From positions 806,001 to 870,000 of the forward strand of contig NZ_CP080383.1 in the NCBI RefSeq assembly GCF_019443325.1: a stretch of DNA of 64,000 nucleotides, given 5' to 3'. Of the stretch, positions 46,796-55,198 are shown piece by piece. The first letter of the stretch is position 1. Each line of letters starts with the position of its first letter. The position numbers were made by a program, and so were the translations under genes. Below the pieces are notes generated by a model. That model worked only from the letters and a program-made list of their open reading frames with translations, was not told where the DNA came from and did not search any database. Source of the DNA: Cryobacterium sp. PAMC25264 (lineage in GTDB: Bacteria > Actinomycetota > Actinomycetes > Actinomycetales > Microbacteriaceae).

Positions 46796-49126
46796 GTGCC
46801 TACGAAGTCCCTAGCTTCGCCTGCCCGCAAACGTCAGCTTGGTGCCGAACGCAGCACCCAGCCGCTCCCCACCGTGCACGACATCCCCAGCGATTCCAAG
46901 ATCACCTGGGGTCGGCTGGCCATCATCGCCACGGTCGTGGCCTGGTTCGCCTATGTGATCTACACGATCCTGCGCCAGTTCCTCAACAACGGCACCGAGA
47001 GCTTCCGGTTCACCACCGAAGCCGTCTCGTACTGGGTCGTGGTGAGCTTCCTCACCTTCTCCGCGCTGATGTATCTCATCGCCCGGCAGGGCGCGCTGCA
47101 ACGCTTCCGCGACCACGTGCGGGTGCCCCGCGCCGAACTGGACAGTCACTTCGCCACCCATCAGGGTTCGCTCACGGTGCTGGTGCCCTCCTACAGCGAG
47201 GAGCCCGGTGTGGTGCGCGGCACCCTGTGGTCGGCGGCGCTGCAGGAGTACCCCGACCTGCGCATCGTGCTGCTGCTGGATGACCCGCCCCACCCCACCG
47301 ATCCGGCCGTGGCCGCGCAGCTGCAGGTGTCGCGCAGCATCGCCCGCGACATCGAACGCGCCCTGGCCGAACCCAAGGCGCGGTTCACCGAAGAGTTGCT
47401 GATCTGCGAGCTGGAACTGGCCACCGACGAGCACCCCACCGAACGCGCCGTGCAGCGCCTGGCCGACAACTACCAGTGGGCCGCCCGCTGGCTGCAGGCG
47501 ATGGCCTCTGCCGAGACCATCGACGACCACGTCGACACCTTCTTCGTCGAGCAGGTGCTCGGCGGCCTCGCCGCCGAACTCTCCCTCACCGGCGCCGCCC
47601 TGGCCGCCGCCGCGAAGGAGGGCACCGCCCCCTCCGCCACCCGGATGCTGGAACTGCACCGCCGGCTGCTCTGGACGTTCTCCGCCGAGCTGGACACCTT
47701 CGAACGCAAACTGTTCTCCTCGCTCTCGCACGAGGCCAACAAGGCTATGAACCTCAACGCCTACATCGGCCTGATGGGTCGCCGGTTCCAGCGCGAAGAC
47801 GGACCGGACGGCACCATCCTCCGCCCGGTCGAGGATGACGCGCCCGCCGACTACGTGGTGCGCGACTCCGAGTACCTGCTCACCCTTGACGCCGACTCGC
47901 TGCTGCTGCGCGACTACTGCCTGCGCCTGGTCTACTTCCTCGAGCAGCCCGACAACGCCCGGGTCGCCGTGACCCAGACCCCCTACTCCTCGTTCCGCGG
48001 CGCCCCCACCCGCATCGAACGCCTCGCCGGCGCCACCACCGACATCCAGCACATCCTGCACCAGGGCATGTCGTACTACGGCGCCACCTTCTGGGTGGGC
48101 GCCAACGCGGTGATCCGCAAGGTGGCCCTCGAAGACATCGTCGAGGTCGAGACCGTGGGCGGCTTCGAGGTGCGCCGGTACGTGCAGGACCGCACCGTGA
48201 TCGAGGACACCGAATCCAGCATCGACCTGGGCACGCACGGCTGGTCGCTGGTGAACTACCCCGAACGGCTCTCCTACAGCGCCACCCCGCCCGACTTCGG
48301 TTCGCTCATCGTGCAACGCCGCCGCTGGGCCAACGGTGGTCTGCTCATCCTGCCCAAGCTGTGGCGCCAGATGCGCGAACGCCGCCGTCAGGGTCACCCG
48401 ATCAGCCTGATCGAACTGGCACTGCGGGTGAACTACATGACCAGCATCGCCTGGGCCAGCTTCGGCCTGATCTTCCTGCTCGCGTACCCGTACGACAGCC
48501 GGCTGCTCAGCCCGGTCGTGGTGCTCGCCGCCCTGCCATACTTCCTCGCCATGGGCAGCGACCTGCGCTACTGCGGGTACAAGTTCAGCGACATCTTCCG
48601 CATCTACGGGTTCAACCTGATCCTGCTGCCGGTGAACCTCGCCGGGGTGCTCAAGTCGCTGCAGCAGGCCGTGACCAGCAAGAAGATCCCGTTCGCCCGC
48701 ACCCCCAAGGTGCGCAACCGCACGGCCGCCCCGCTGCTGTTCGTGGTGGTGCCGTTCCTCATCGTCGCGTTCTCCGCCCTCACCCTGTGGCGGGATGTCT
48801 CCAACGAGAACTGGGGCAACGCCGCCTTCGCCGGGTTCAACGCCCTGCTGGCCAGCACCGCGATCCTCACCTACATCGGCATCTGGAACTCGATCGTGGA
48901 CGTCTGGCTGGGCCTGACTCAGTGGATGTTCATCGAACGTGCCCCGCGCCGCAAGGGCGCCCAGGTGGCGCTGCCGCAGCCGGCCGAGCCCACCCTGGAC
49001 TGGCGGGCCGTGATCTACCACGGACACGTCGTGGGCGAGCTGCCCAGCGATGTGGAACTGGTGACCGGACCGTTCGTCAAGCCCGTCGTCTCCAAGCGCG
49101 CCGCCAAGCAGGGCGTGCTCCGGTGA
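46796..49126 (+). CDS. Processive family 2 glycosyltransferase, cellulose/chitin-synthase-like
   Basis: This 776-residue membrane enzyme has two N-terminal membrane segments (LAIIATVVAWFAYVIYTIL, VVVSFLTFSALMYLIA). The cytosolic GT2 domain opens GSLTVLVPSYSEEPGVVRGT. It has LLTLDADSLLL (DXD-type), the acceptor-site VIEDTESSIDL, and RRRWANGG, the QXXRW motif of processive synthases. About five C-terminal membrane segments follow. It should polymerise a polysaccharide and export it. GTG 46796 has AAGGAT upstream. It overlaps the GH18-like gene by 4 bases. The sugar is unknown; the partner's chitinase-like domains hint at GlcNAc. Confidence 0.85.
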   Translation: MPTKSLASPARKRQLGAERSTQPLPTVHDIPSDSKITWGRLAIIATVVAWFAYVIYTILRQFLNNGTESFRFTTEAVSYWVVVSFLTFSALMYLIARQGALQRFRDHVRVPRAELDSHFATHQGSLTVLVPSYSEEPGVVRGTLWSAALQEYPDLRIVLLLDDPPHPTDPAVAAQLQVSRSIARDIERALAEPKARFTEELLICELELATDEHPTERAVQRLADNYQWAARWLQAMASAETIDDHVDTFFVEQVLGGLAAELSLTGAALAAAAKEGTAPSATRMLELHRRLLWTFSAELDTFERKLFSSLSHEANKAMNLNAYIGLMGRRFQREDGPDGTILRPVEDDAPADYVVRDSEYLLTLDADSLLLRDYCLRLVYFLEQPDNARVAVTQTPYSSFRGAPTRIERLAGATTDIQHILHQGMSYYGATFWVGANAVIRKVALEDIVEVETVGGFEVRRYVQDRTVIEDTESSIDLGTHGWSLVNYPERLSYSATPPDFGSLIVQRRRWANGGLLILPKLWRQMRERRRQGHPISLIELALRVNYMTSIAWASFGLIFLLAYPYDSRLLSPVVVLAALPYFLAMGSDLRYCGYKFSDIFRIYGFNLILLPVNLAGVLKSLQQAVTSKKIPFARTPKVRNRTAAPLLFVVVPFLIVAFSALTLWRDVSNENWGNAAFAGFNALLASTAILTYIGIWNSIVDVWLGLTQWMFIERAPRRKGAQVALPQPAEPTLDWRAVIYHGHVVGELPSDVELVTGPFVKPVVSKRAAKQGVLR

Positions 49127-50739
49127 GCGCCGCAGACCCGGGCGCTGCGGCGCCCGTCACGCCGACCGCGCCTGTCGTCAAGGCCGACCGGCCGCGCCGC
49201 CGCCTCTCGGTGGTGCGGGTGTTCCTGGGCATCGTGCTCGTCGTGGCGCTCTCCGCCGGCGGCTACCTCGGCTGGCAGTGGTGGGGGTCGGCGCAGGCCG
49301 CCGAAGCCTACGACCCCTGGTTCGCCGGGTACGTCGACGTGACGGCCACGCCCACCTACGACTTCGAGGCCACGGCCGACCTGGCCGGCAACGACGTGGT
49401 GCTCTCCTTCATCGTCGCCGCCGCCGACGACGCCTGCGCGCCGAGCTGGGGCACCCACTACAGCCTCGACGAGGCATCCGACGAGCTTGACCTCGATCGC
49501 CGTCTGGCCCGGGTGAAGCAGCTCGGCGGGCAGATCGTCGTGTCGTTCGGCGGACTGCTCAACACCGAACTCGGCACCGGCTGCACCGACAAGGATGCGC
49601 TCATCGCCGCGTACGCCGCCGTGCTCGACCGGTATGACGTGACCACCATCGACCTCGACCTCGAGGGTGCCAACCTCACCGACCCGGCCGCGGCGGAGCG
49701 CCGCGCCACCGCGATCGCCGAGCTGCAGGCCGACCGGCGTGCGGCGGGCAAGGACCTAGCGGTGTGGCTGACCCTACCCGTGGCCACCGGCGGGCTCACC
49801 GAGGACGGCACCAACGCCGTCAGCGCGATGCTCGACGCCCAGGTGGACCTGGCCGGGGTGAACCTGATGACCATGGACTTCGGCAGTAGCAAGGACGCCG
49901 ACGAGACCATGGCCGACGCATCCATTCGCGGGGTCACCGCCGCGCACCGGCAGATCGGCACCCTCTACAGCCGGGCCGGCACCGAGCTGACGGATGCCAC
50001 AGTGTGGCAGAAGATCGGCATCACGCCGATGGTGGGCCAGAACGACGTGGCGGGGGAGATCTTCGACCTCGACGACGCGAAGGCGCTGAACACCTTCGCC
50101 CAGGAGCAGAAGGTGGGCCGGATGTCGCTCTGGTCGCTGAACAGGGACACCACCTGTGGGTCGAATTACGCCGACGTCAAACGGGTGTCGGACTCCTGCA
50201 GCGGCATTGACCAGGGCGACGAGAAGTTCGTGTCTCTTCTGGGCGATGGGTTCACCGGCCGCCCGGTCACCGCCGCGGCCGCGGTCACCACCGACGAGGC
50301 CGAGGAGATCGGCTCGATCGTCGACGACCCGGCCACCAGCCCGTACGCGATCTGGGCGGCAGAGTCCTCGTACCTGGAGGGCACCAAGGTGGTCTGGCAC
50401 AAGAACGTCTACCAGACCAAGTGGTGGACCCGCGGCGACCTGCCCGACAACCCCGTGCTCAACGAGTGGGAGACGCCGTGGGTGCTGATCGGCCCGGTGA
50501 TGCCGGGGGAGACCCCGATCCCCAGGCCCACCCTGCCCGTGGGCACCTACCCCGACTGGCAAGGCACCGCGGTGTACGAGAAGAACGCCATGATCCTCTT
50601 CGACGGCGTGCCCTACGAGAGCAAGTGGTGGAACCAGGGCGAGAGCCCGGATGCCGCCGCCGCGAACCCCGACGGCTCCCCGTGGGCGCCGCTCTCCGAC
50701 GCCGAGGTCAAGACGCTTCTCGACGCCCTTCCGAAGTAG
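49123..50739 (+). CDS. Membrane-anchored GH18-type glycosidase with two chitin-binding-like modules
   Basis: This 538-residue protein has a short cytosolic Pro-rich start, one membrane anchor (VFLGIVLVVALSAGGYLGW, about residues 28-48) and an outward catalytic domain. The GH18 DXXDXDXE-type motif reads TTIDLDLEGAN, with VVSFGG and LMTMDFGSS as further family landmarks. Two C-terminal modules with paired Trp (YQTKWWTRGDLPD, YESKWWNQGESPD) resemble CBM5/12 chitin-binding domains. It is translationally coupled to the synthase, so it probably trims or releases the polymer. GTG 49123. Confidence 0.83.
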   Translation: MSAADPGAAAPVTPTAPVVKADRPRRRLSVVRVFLGIVLVVALSAGGYLGWQWWGSAQAAEAYDPWFAGYVDVTATPTYDFEATADLAGNDVVLSFIVAAADDACAPSWGTHYSLDEASDELDLDRRLARVKQLGGQIVVSFGGLLNTELGTGCTDKDALIAAYAAVLDRYDVTTIDLDLEGANLTDPAAAERRATAIAELQADRRAAGKDLAVWLTLPVATGGLTEDGTNAVSAMLDAQVDLAGVNLMTMDFGSSKDADETMADASIRGVTAAHRQIGTLYSRAGTELTDATVWQKIGITPMVGQNDVAGEIFDLDDAKALNTFAQEQKVGRMSLWSLNRDTTCGSNYADVKRVSDSCSGIDQGDEKFVSLLGDGFTGRPVTAAAAVTTDEAEEIGSIVDDPATSPYAIWAAESSYLEGTKVVWHKNVYQTKWWTRGDLPDNPVLNEWETPWVLIGPVMPGETPIPRPTLPVGTYPDWQGTAVYEKNAMILFDGVPYESKWWNQGESPDAAAANPDGSPWAPLSDAEVKTLLDALPK

Positions 50740-50773
50740 CCAGGTTTTTGGGCGGCGAGGCCCAAACATAGAT

Positions 50774-50810
50774 ATGCCCGGGGTGGTGGTTAGGGCACCA
50801 TCCCGGGCAT
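50774..50810 (+). terminator. Terminator after the GH18-type gene
   Basis: A 15-bp stem with one G.U pair (50774-50788 with 50796-50810) and a 7-base loop lies between two converging genes. It can serve both. Confidence 0.75.
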
Positions 50811-50883
50811 TCCCCATCCGCGCCGAAGCGCGTGGTGAGGGTGAGCTTAGCGTCTAGCGCCGCGAGTGCGCAGCGCCCAATCC

Positions 50884-51450
50884 CTAGCGCGTGGGGGTGG
50901 GCTCGTCGCCCGGCGTCTCGGTGGCCGCGTCGGTCGTCTTCACGCTCGTCGTGGCGGGGGTGTCGGTGGCGGGCACGGAGGCTGTTTCGTCGGCCGGAGC
51001 GGACGGAGTCACGGTGAGGTCGGCCGGAGCGTCAGTGGCGCTGGCAGTGCCGGTGCCGGTCTCGGCGGCGCGGGCGCGCACCGGGGCGGTTTCCTCGGCA
51101 ACGAACTCGGTGTCTTCGTCGAAGTCGAAGTCGGGCTCGTCGTGCGTGGCGCCGACCGGCGCCGCGTGGGCGGCGTTCTTGGCGATCGCGCGCGTCACCA
51201 CGAGGGCGGCGAGGGTGATGATGAAGCCGATGATGCCGGCGGCGAGCAGGTTGGCACCCAGGTTGCTGCCCGACTGGGCGGTGAAGTACGCCACGTAGTC
51301 GGAGGACTGCGACGTGTAGAACTCGGCCTGGGTGGCGTTGGAGGAAGTGAGGATCAGATACCCCGCCACAGTGACAACCAGGTCGACCAGCCACAGTACT
51401 GCCAGGACGAGATTGAACTTGGACAGGGGACGTGAGCTGTTCTGGGACAT
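50884..51450 (-). CDS. Small membrane protein with Thr/Ala/Pro-rich tail
   Basis: This 188-residue protein has two membrane segments (FNLVLAVLWLVDLVVTVAGY and NLLAAGIIGFIITLAALVVT). Its C-terminal tail of about 90 residues is rich in Ala, Thr, Pro, Asp and Glu and contains DEPDFDFDEDTEF. The start has an AAGGA-type site. It is probably a two-TM envelope protein; no function can be named. Confidence 0.72.
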   Translation of the reverse strand: MSQNSSRPLSKFNLVLAVLWLVDLVVTVAGYLILTSSNATQAEFYTSQSSDYVAYFTAQSGSNLGANLLAAGIIGFIITLAALVVTRAIAKNAAHAAPVGATHDEPDFDFDEDTEFVAEETAPVRARAAETGTGTASATDAPADLTVTPSAPADETASVPATDTPATTSVKTTDAATETPGDEPTPTR

Positions 51451-51573
51451 ATCTTCCTTCGATTGATGAGCGGTCGGTGACGACCTCGCGTCACGCTACG
51501 CACCGTTCCTATGGACAACCTATGTACCACCAGGGAATCTCCACACCCCCGCCTGTGTTGCCGTGGGTGCGTC

Positions 51574-51722
51574 GGTCGAGCTTGTCGAGACCCGGTGACC
51601 TTTCGACACCCAACGCACCCCCACGCTGGTCGAGCCCATCCACGCTGGTCGAGCCTGTCGAGATCCCGCACCCCTTCGACACCCAACGCGCCCCCACCCG
51701 CTGATCGAGCCCGTCGAGATCC
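51574..51722. repeat. Dispersed TCGAG-type repeats upstream of tRNA-Pro
   Basis: GGTCGAGCTTGTCGAGACCC (51574-51593), GGTCGAGCC words near 51633 and 51651 and TGATCGAGCCCGTCGAGATC near 51703 share one core. TTCGACACCCAACGC recurs twice between them. The block sits in the 420-base gap between the membrane gene and tRNA-Pro. Nothing else is recognisable in that gap. Confidence 0.75.
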
Positions 51723-51872
51723 GGAACCCCGTCTCCGTTAGACACTAAAACGGTCTCGTCCGTTGTCAACCTCCCCTCAACCCCCAAAAGTGAACGCAAC
51801 CCCTCTCCCGACGCGGTAAGCTAGTCCAGTTGTCTCCGGTAGATCCCCTCACGGGAATCCACCAGAACACGG

Positions 51873-51949
51873 CGGGCTGTAGCGCAGCTTGGTAGCGCAC
51901 CTGACTGGGGGTCAGGGGGTCGCAGGTTCAAATCCTGTCAGCCCGACCA
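51873..51949 (+). tRNA. tRNA-Pro (anticodon GGG)
   Basis: The acceptor stem is CGGGCTG/CAGCCCG. The anticodon arm CCTGA-CTGGGGG-TCAGG places GGG as anticodon. The T arm has GGTTCAAATCC, and CCA is encoded (51947-51949). It marks the boundary between the conserved chromosome and the recombinase-rich region. I found no second copy of its 3' end in the window that could be an attR. Confidence 0.95.
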
Positions 51950-51997
51950 AAGGGCCGTTCGCGAAACTCTTCACGAAACGGTCCGGTCGAAACAAAA

Positions 51998-52033
51998 AGA
52001 AATCGCTCCTGAGGATTCTCAGGAGCGATTTCT
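51998..52033. terminator. Tail hairpin of the first DDE-like unit
   Basis: A perfect 16-bp stem (51998-52013 with 52018-52033) with a GATT loop is preceded by a GGTCG...AAACAAAA stretch. It lies 150 bases beyond the DDE-like stop and can terminate that operon. A related hairpin follows the second DDE-like gene (57838-57867). Confidence 0.75.
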
Positions 52034-52183
52034 GGTTTAAGCGGTTCTCGCTGCGTCTTGCGGTCGCGATTCTTGAGTTGTGGTTGTGATCCTCGGTGGT
52101 AAATGCGTTTTCGTGCGCGCCGGATTGTCGCGAAAGCTGGGAGTTTCGCCCTCTCGGGCAGTATGCGGTTCGTGGAGGAACGG

Positions 52184-54109
52184 TTAGGTCTGTAGCGGTG
52201 GCCCACCGGTCTCGTCGGACACTGTCCGTTTTGCCTTGTCTGGCCGCGTGACGCCGGCCGGGAAGGTGTCTGTGTAGGGGTTGTGCCATTCGCGGTCTCG
52301 GCGGCGAATCGGGCCGACAACGGGTTCTCCGTTGATCCGCAACTTGGCATCGGCTTTGATCTTGTCGCTGATGAACGCCGCGATCTTCCGTAGGTTGAAG
52401 TTCGTGAGAAGCATGGTGACGATGACTTGAGCTGCTCCGAATCCGCGGACGCGGCGTCGGCTGGCAGATTCGACGTCCTCTGTTCCGCCGCTCTTGATCT
52501 GGTTATTCAGCGACTCGATGGAGTTTCTTGCATGGGTGTGGAATTCGTCCCATTCCTTGGTGCCGAATTCGAATGCTTGGGCGCTGCGCCGGTTCTTGGC
52601 GGTGTCAAATGAAACGGAGTGCTTGATGCAAATATCGTCTAGGAAGTCAGGAACGCTTTCTTCGTCAACGGCCGGTCGCACCTTCTTCGTGGCCGTCTTG
52701 AGAAGTTCTCGGAGCGGGCAGGTAACTGTCGGGCTTGGGCCAAGTGCTGGGCATCGCAGCACAGCGCGACCCTTCGCGTCGGGCTTCTCCTTCTGGTAAA
52801 GCTTGAACGCTGTGCGGCTCTTGATTCGCTCGCGGTAGGTTGCGGTGTCGATGACCTTGCCGAGCAGCTCTTTCGTCGCGTCCTGAAGCGGTTTGGGAGT
52901 TGCCGGACAATACGTGCCGCCTTCGATATACAGGGCTCCGTGGTCCCCGCCCTGATGGCCCAGTCGATCAACTCGATAGTCGGTGGAAGGCGTGAAGCCT
53001 TCCTTTAGTGCGTCGTCGTGGAGCCGTTCCGGAGTGGAATTGGCCCAGTACTGTTTGTCCGCATCTCCAACCCCTGGTTCCAAGCCAAGCATCTTGGTGG
53101 CGCGCATAAGTGAGACTGCCTCTTCAGCGACCAGGACATTGGGCAGACTCATCGTCGCGGCGACAGCAAGCGCAGGGAATCTCCGGGCTCCGGGTGCCTC
53201 AGAATCGACCCTCACGGCGATGTTGATTTCCCAGCCCCACTTATAGGTCAAGGAGCCGGCATTCTTGCCTGGCTCCGTGAGGTCGACCTCGCCCCGGCCG
53301 GCGTCTGTTCGTGGGCCGGTGGTCACGTGCCAGCCGGCAAATGCATCCACCGGGCCTGGCTTGAGGGTTCGTTTTTCCTCGACCTTTGCTTCTTCGGCGA
53401 CTCGTTTCGAGAGATTCTTTCTTGAGTATCCCTTCGTGGTGGGTGTTCCGACGTAGGTCTGGTCGAACGATATGTCGACCTTCTTTGACGCTCGACGAAC
53501 AGCGCGCGACTGTTCGTTGAAAGTCATGACGAGAAAGCGCTGGGTGAACTCATCGAGTCTGGCCTTCCGTTTCTCGGCCAGTTGGGTGTCGTGTGATCGG
53601 AGTATTGCTTGGATCTCGGTGTAGGTCTTGGAGTAGCGGCGTTCCTGAGGGAACGGGTCCATCAGGGCGTTCATGCGCTGGAAGGCACGATTTGTGTTGG
53701 CATACCAGCGGTTCTTCTCTCCGGTGTGGCCCACGAATGCTATCTGTGATGATTCAAGATCCAGGAGGTCTCGGGAAGTATCGCTGAGGCGAAACATGAA
53801 GAGGTCGCGCACATTCGTCAGGAACATCGAGGTGCCTTCCTTGGCGAGCAGAAGCATGCCGGTGAGGATGGCACGCTCCGAGATCAGGGACGGGCGGCCG
53901 CCAAGGCTGAAGGCCGCCGCATCTTCCTCGGACCACTCCCGTAGCTTTTCTAGGACGCCGGTCTTGCGGACACGGCCTTCCATCAGCGCTACAGTTTCGT
54001 CGTCTATGAGCTGATGGATACGGCCGCGGCCGATGACCTCTGCCTGGGTCATTCCACCGAGGTCGGGGTTATGGCCGGTGAAGCCGTAGTCGATGTCGCC
54101 GGCGCTCAT
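52184..54109 (-). CDS. DDE-transposase-like protein, long form
   Basis: This 641-residue protein has an N-terminal helical part with TGVLEKLREWSEEDAAAF and GMLLLAKEGTSMFLTNVRD. The core looks like an RNase-H/DDE domain. Candidate acidic residues are the Asp of ISFDQTYVGTP, the Asp of GVGDADKQYWANS and the Glu of HARNSIESLNNQIK. The strand-like WGWEINIAVRVDSEAPGARR lies between the first two. RRRVRGFGAAQVIVTMLLTN and FNLRKIAAF at the end resemble actinobacterial DDE transposases. A Cys-containing insert (TYCPATPKP, RCPALGPSPTVTCPLRE) is absent from the short paralog. It overlaps the integrase-like gene by 4 bases. No exact IS family is claimed. Confidence 0.65.
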   Translation of the reverse strand: MSAGDIDYGFTGHNPDLGGMTQAEVIGRGRIHQLIDDETVALMEGRVRKTGVLEKLREWSEEDAAAFSLGGRPSLISERAILTGMLLLAKEGTSMFLTNVRDLFMFRLSDTSRDLLDLESSQIAFVGHTGEKNRWYANTNRAFQRMNALMDPFPQERRYSKTYTEIQAILRSHDTQLAEKRKARLDEFTQRFLVMTFNEQSRAVRRASKKVDISFDQTYVGTPTTKGYSRKNLSKRVAEEAKVEEKRTLKPGPVDAFAGWHVTTGPRTDAGRGEVDLTEPGKNAGSLTYKWGWEINIAVRVDSEAPGARRFPALAVAATMSLPNVLVAEEAVSLMRATKMLGLEPGVGDADKQYWANSTPERLHDDALKEGFTPSTDYRVDRLGHQGGDHGALYIEGGTYCPATPKPLQDATKELLGKVIDTATYRERIKSRTAFKLYQKEKPDAKGRAVLRCPALGPSPTVTCPLRELLKTATKKVRPAVDEESVPDFLDDICIKHSVSFDTAKNRRSAQAFEFGTKEWDEFHTHARNSIESLNNQIKSGGTEDVESASRRRVRGFGAAQVIVTMLLTNFNLRKIAAFISDKIKADAKLRINGEPVVGPIRRRDREWHNPYTDTFPAGVTRPDKAKRTVSDETGGPPLQT

Positions 54110-55107
54110 CGGGAAATTTCCTCGCCGATGATGAGACCGGTGTAGAGGCCCAGGTCGAGTGGTTGTGCGTGTACGAGGTGCTTGTCGAGGCTTGCCGTTG
54201 CGGTGAAACCGGCGATCTTCATGAGAACCGGCAGCGGTAGCCCGTTGTCGATTTGAGTGATTACCCAGGAAGCACGGAGCCTTGAGACGGTAGCTCGAAT
54301 CCGACTTGGGTGCTCGGTCAGAAAGGTTTGGATGGCCCGCGGTCGATATTCATCGAGGCGCCAGCCCCTGAACACGAACTCGTCGGTTTCGGTGCGCCCA
54401 TCGAGGCTGCGCAGAAGGGTACGGTTCCACGGTGTCCGGACTGGCACAGTCCGCGCTCGGATGCCGGGAACGTGAACGAAGACTCGTCCCTCGATGATTT
54501 CAATGTCGCGGATACGCGTCTCGATGACCTCATCGGAGCGTAGGCCAGCGCCGCCGGCGAGGCCGAGAATTGCCAGTGCATTCTGCCGTTTGAAGTTGGT
54601 TGTGAGGCTAGCCGCCCAGCTGTGCAAAGCCGCGACCTCGGCGAGTGTGAAGGGGCGCCGTCGGGGATTGCGCTTCGGCGACGGTAAGCGTTTGATACTT
54701 GCGGTGCCGAGTGCATCCGTGATGGCGCCCAGCTGACGAACGACACCCCACCGGTGTATCTCTGAGTGCTTCGCCAGACGCTCCTGCAGAAAGAGATAGA
54801 CGTTGTTGTGGGTGTAGACGCGCTCGATTGTCAGTTCGGTGCCGGTGGCCGCCCACACCCACACATTGAAGCGGGCCGACATGGTCATGAGGCGCCGGAC
54901 AGTCTCGAAGGTGCGTGGCTGCATCCGTACAGCGGTAATGATCGTGAACTCGCGCACGGCGTTCCACTGCAGAGTGGAGAGCAATGGTCGATACCTGACG
55001 ATGACTTCCCAGACGTGATCGGGAAGGCCCGGGTCTAAGACCCGAAGGTGGGCGTACGTCGCGGAGTCGGCGAGGAAAGTGTCGTTGAGTCGGTCTTTTG
55101 AGGGCAT
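54106..55107 (-). CDS. Integrase-fold protein A, catalytic His and Tyr missing
   Basis: This 333-residue protein is similar to tyrosine recombinases: FTLAEVAALHSWA, GAGLRSDEVIETRIRDIEI (Arg I region) and VSRLRASWVITQIDNGLPLP (Arg II region). The HXXR histidine is Ser, the LGH histidine is replaced (AGFTATASLDKHL) and no Tyr lies at the nucleophile position; a Tyr follows 12 residues later (GLYTG). Strand transfer is therefore doubtful. I chose ATG 55107 (MPSKDRLNDTF) because its upstream 15-base word is shared with the second DDE-like gene. An in-frame ATG at 55167 would add 20 residues. Confidence 0.65.
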   Translation of the reverse strand: MPSKDRLNDTFLADSATYAHLRVLDPGLPDHVWEVIVRYRPLLSTLQWNAVREFTIITAVRMQPRTFETVRRLMTMSARFNVWVWAATGTELTIERVYTHNNVYLFLQERLAKHSEIHRWGVVRQLGAITDALGTASIKRLPSPKRNPRRRPFTLAEVAALHSWAASLTTNFKRQNALAILGLAGGAGLRSDEVIETRIRDIEIIEGRVFVHVPGIRARTVPVRTPWNRTLLRSLDGRTETDEFVFRGWRLDEYRPRAIQTFLTEHPSRIRATVSRLRASWVITQIDNGLPLPVLMKIAGFTATASLDKHLVHAQPLDLGLYTGLIIGEEISR

Positions 55108-55111
55108 GGAG

Positions 55112-55126
55112 AGTACGTGTGCGGCG
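55112..55126 (-). promoter_or_regulatory. Shared 15-base leader word, copy 1
   Basis: CGCCGCACACGTACT (minus strand) ends 4 bases before the integrase-A start codon. The identical word with identical spacing precedes the second DDE-like gene. GATCA words follow at about 65 and 88 bases upstream of the ATG. Confidence 0.6.
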
Positions 55127-55198
55127 GAATTGAGAGGCCAGTGGAGAAACTCACCCAGTCTGAACATCTCAGATCACGCACCAATACCAAATCCCTGA

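Noticed and set aside
52184..54109. Reading the 641-residue protein as a third tyrosine recombinase (Tn554 or recombinase-trio type element)
   Set aside because: It lacks any Arg..HXXR..Tyr arrangement. Its C-terminal RN-x-x-E-x-x-N region and RRRVRGFGAAQ segment fit DDE transposases instead.
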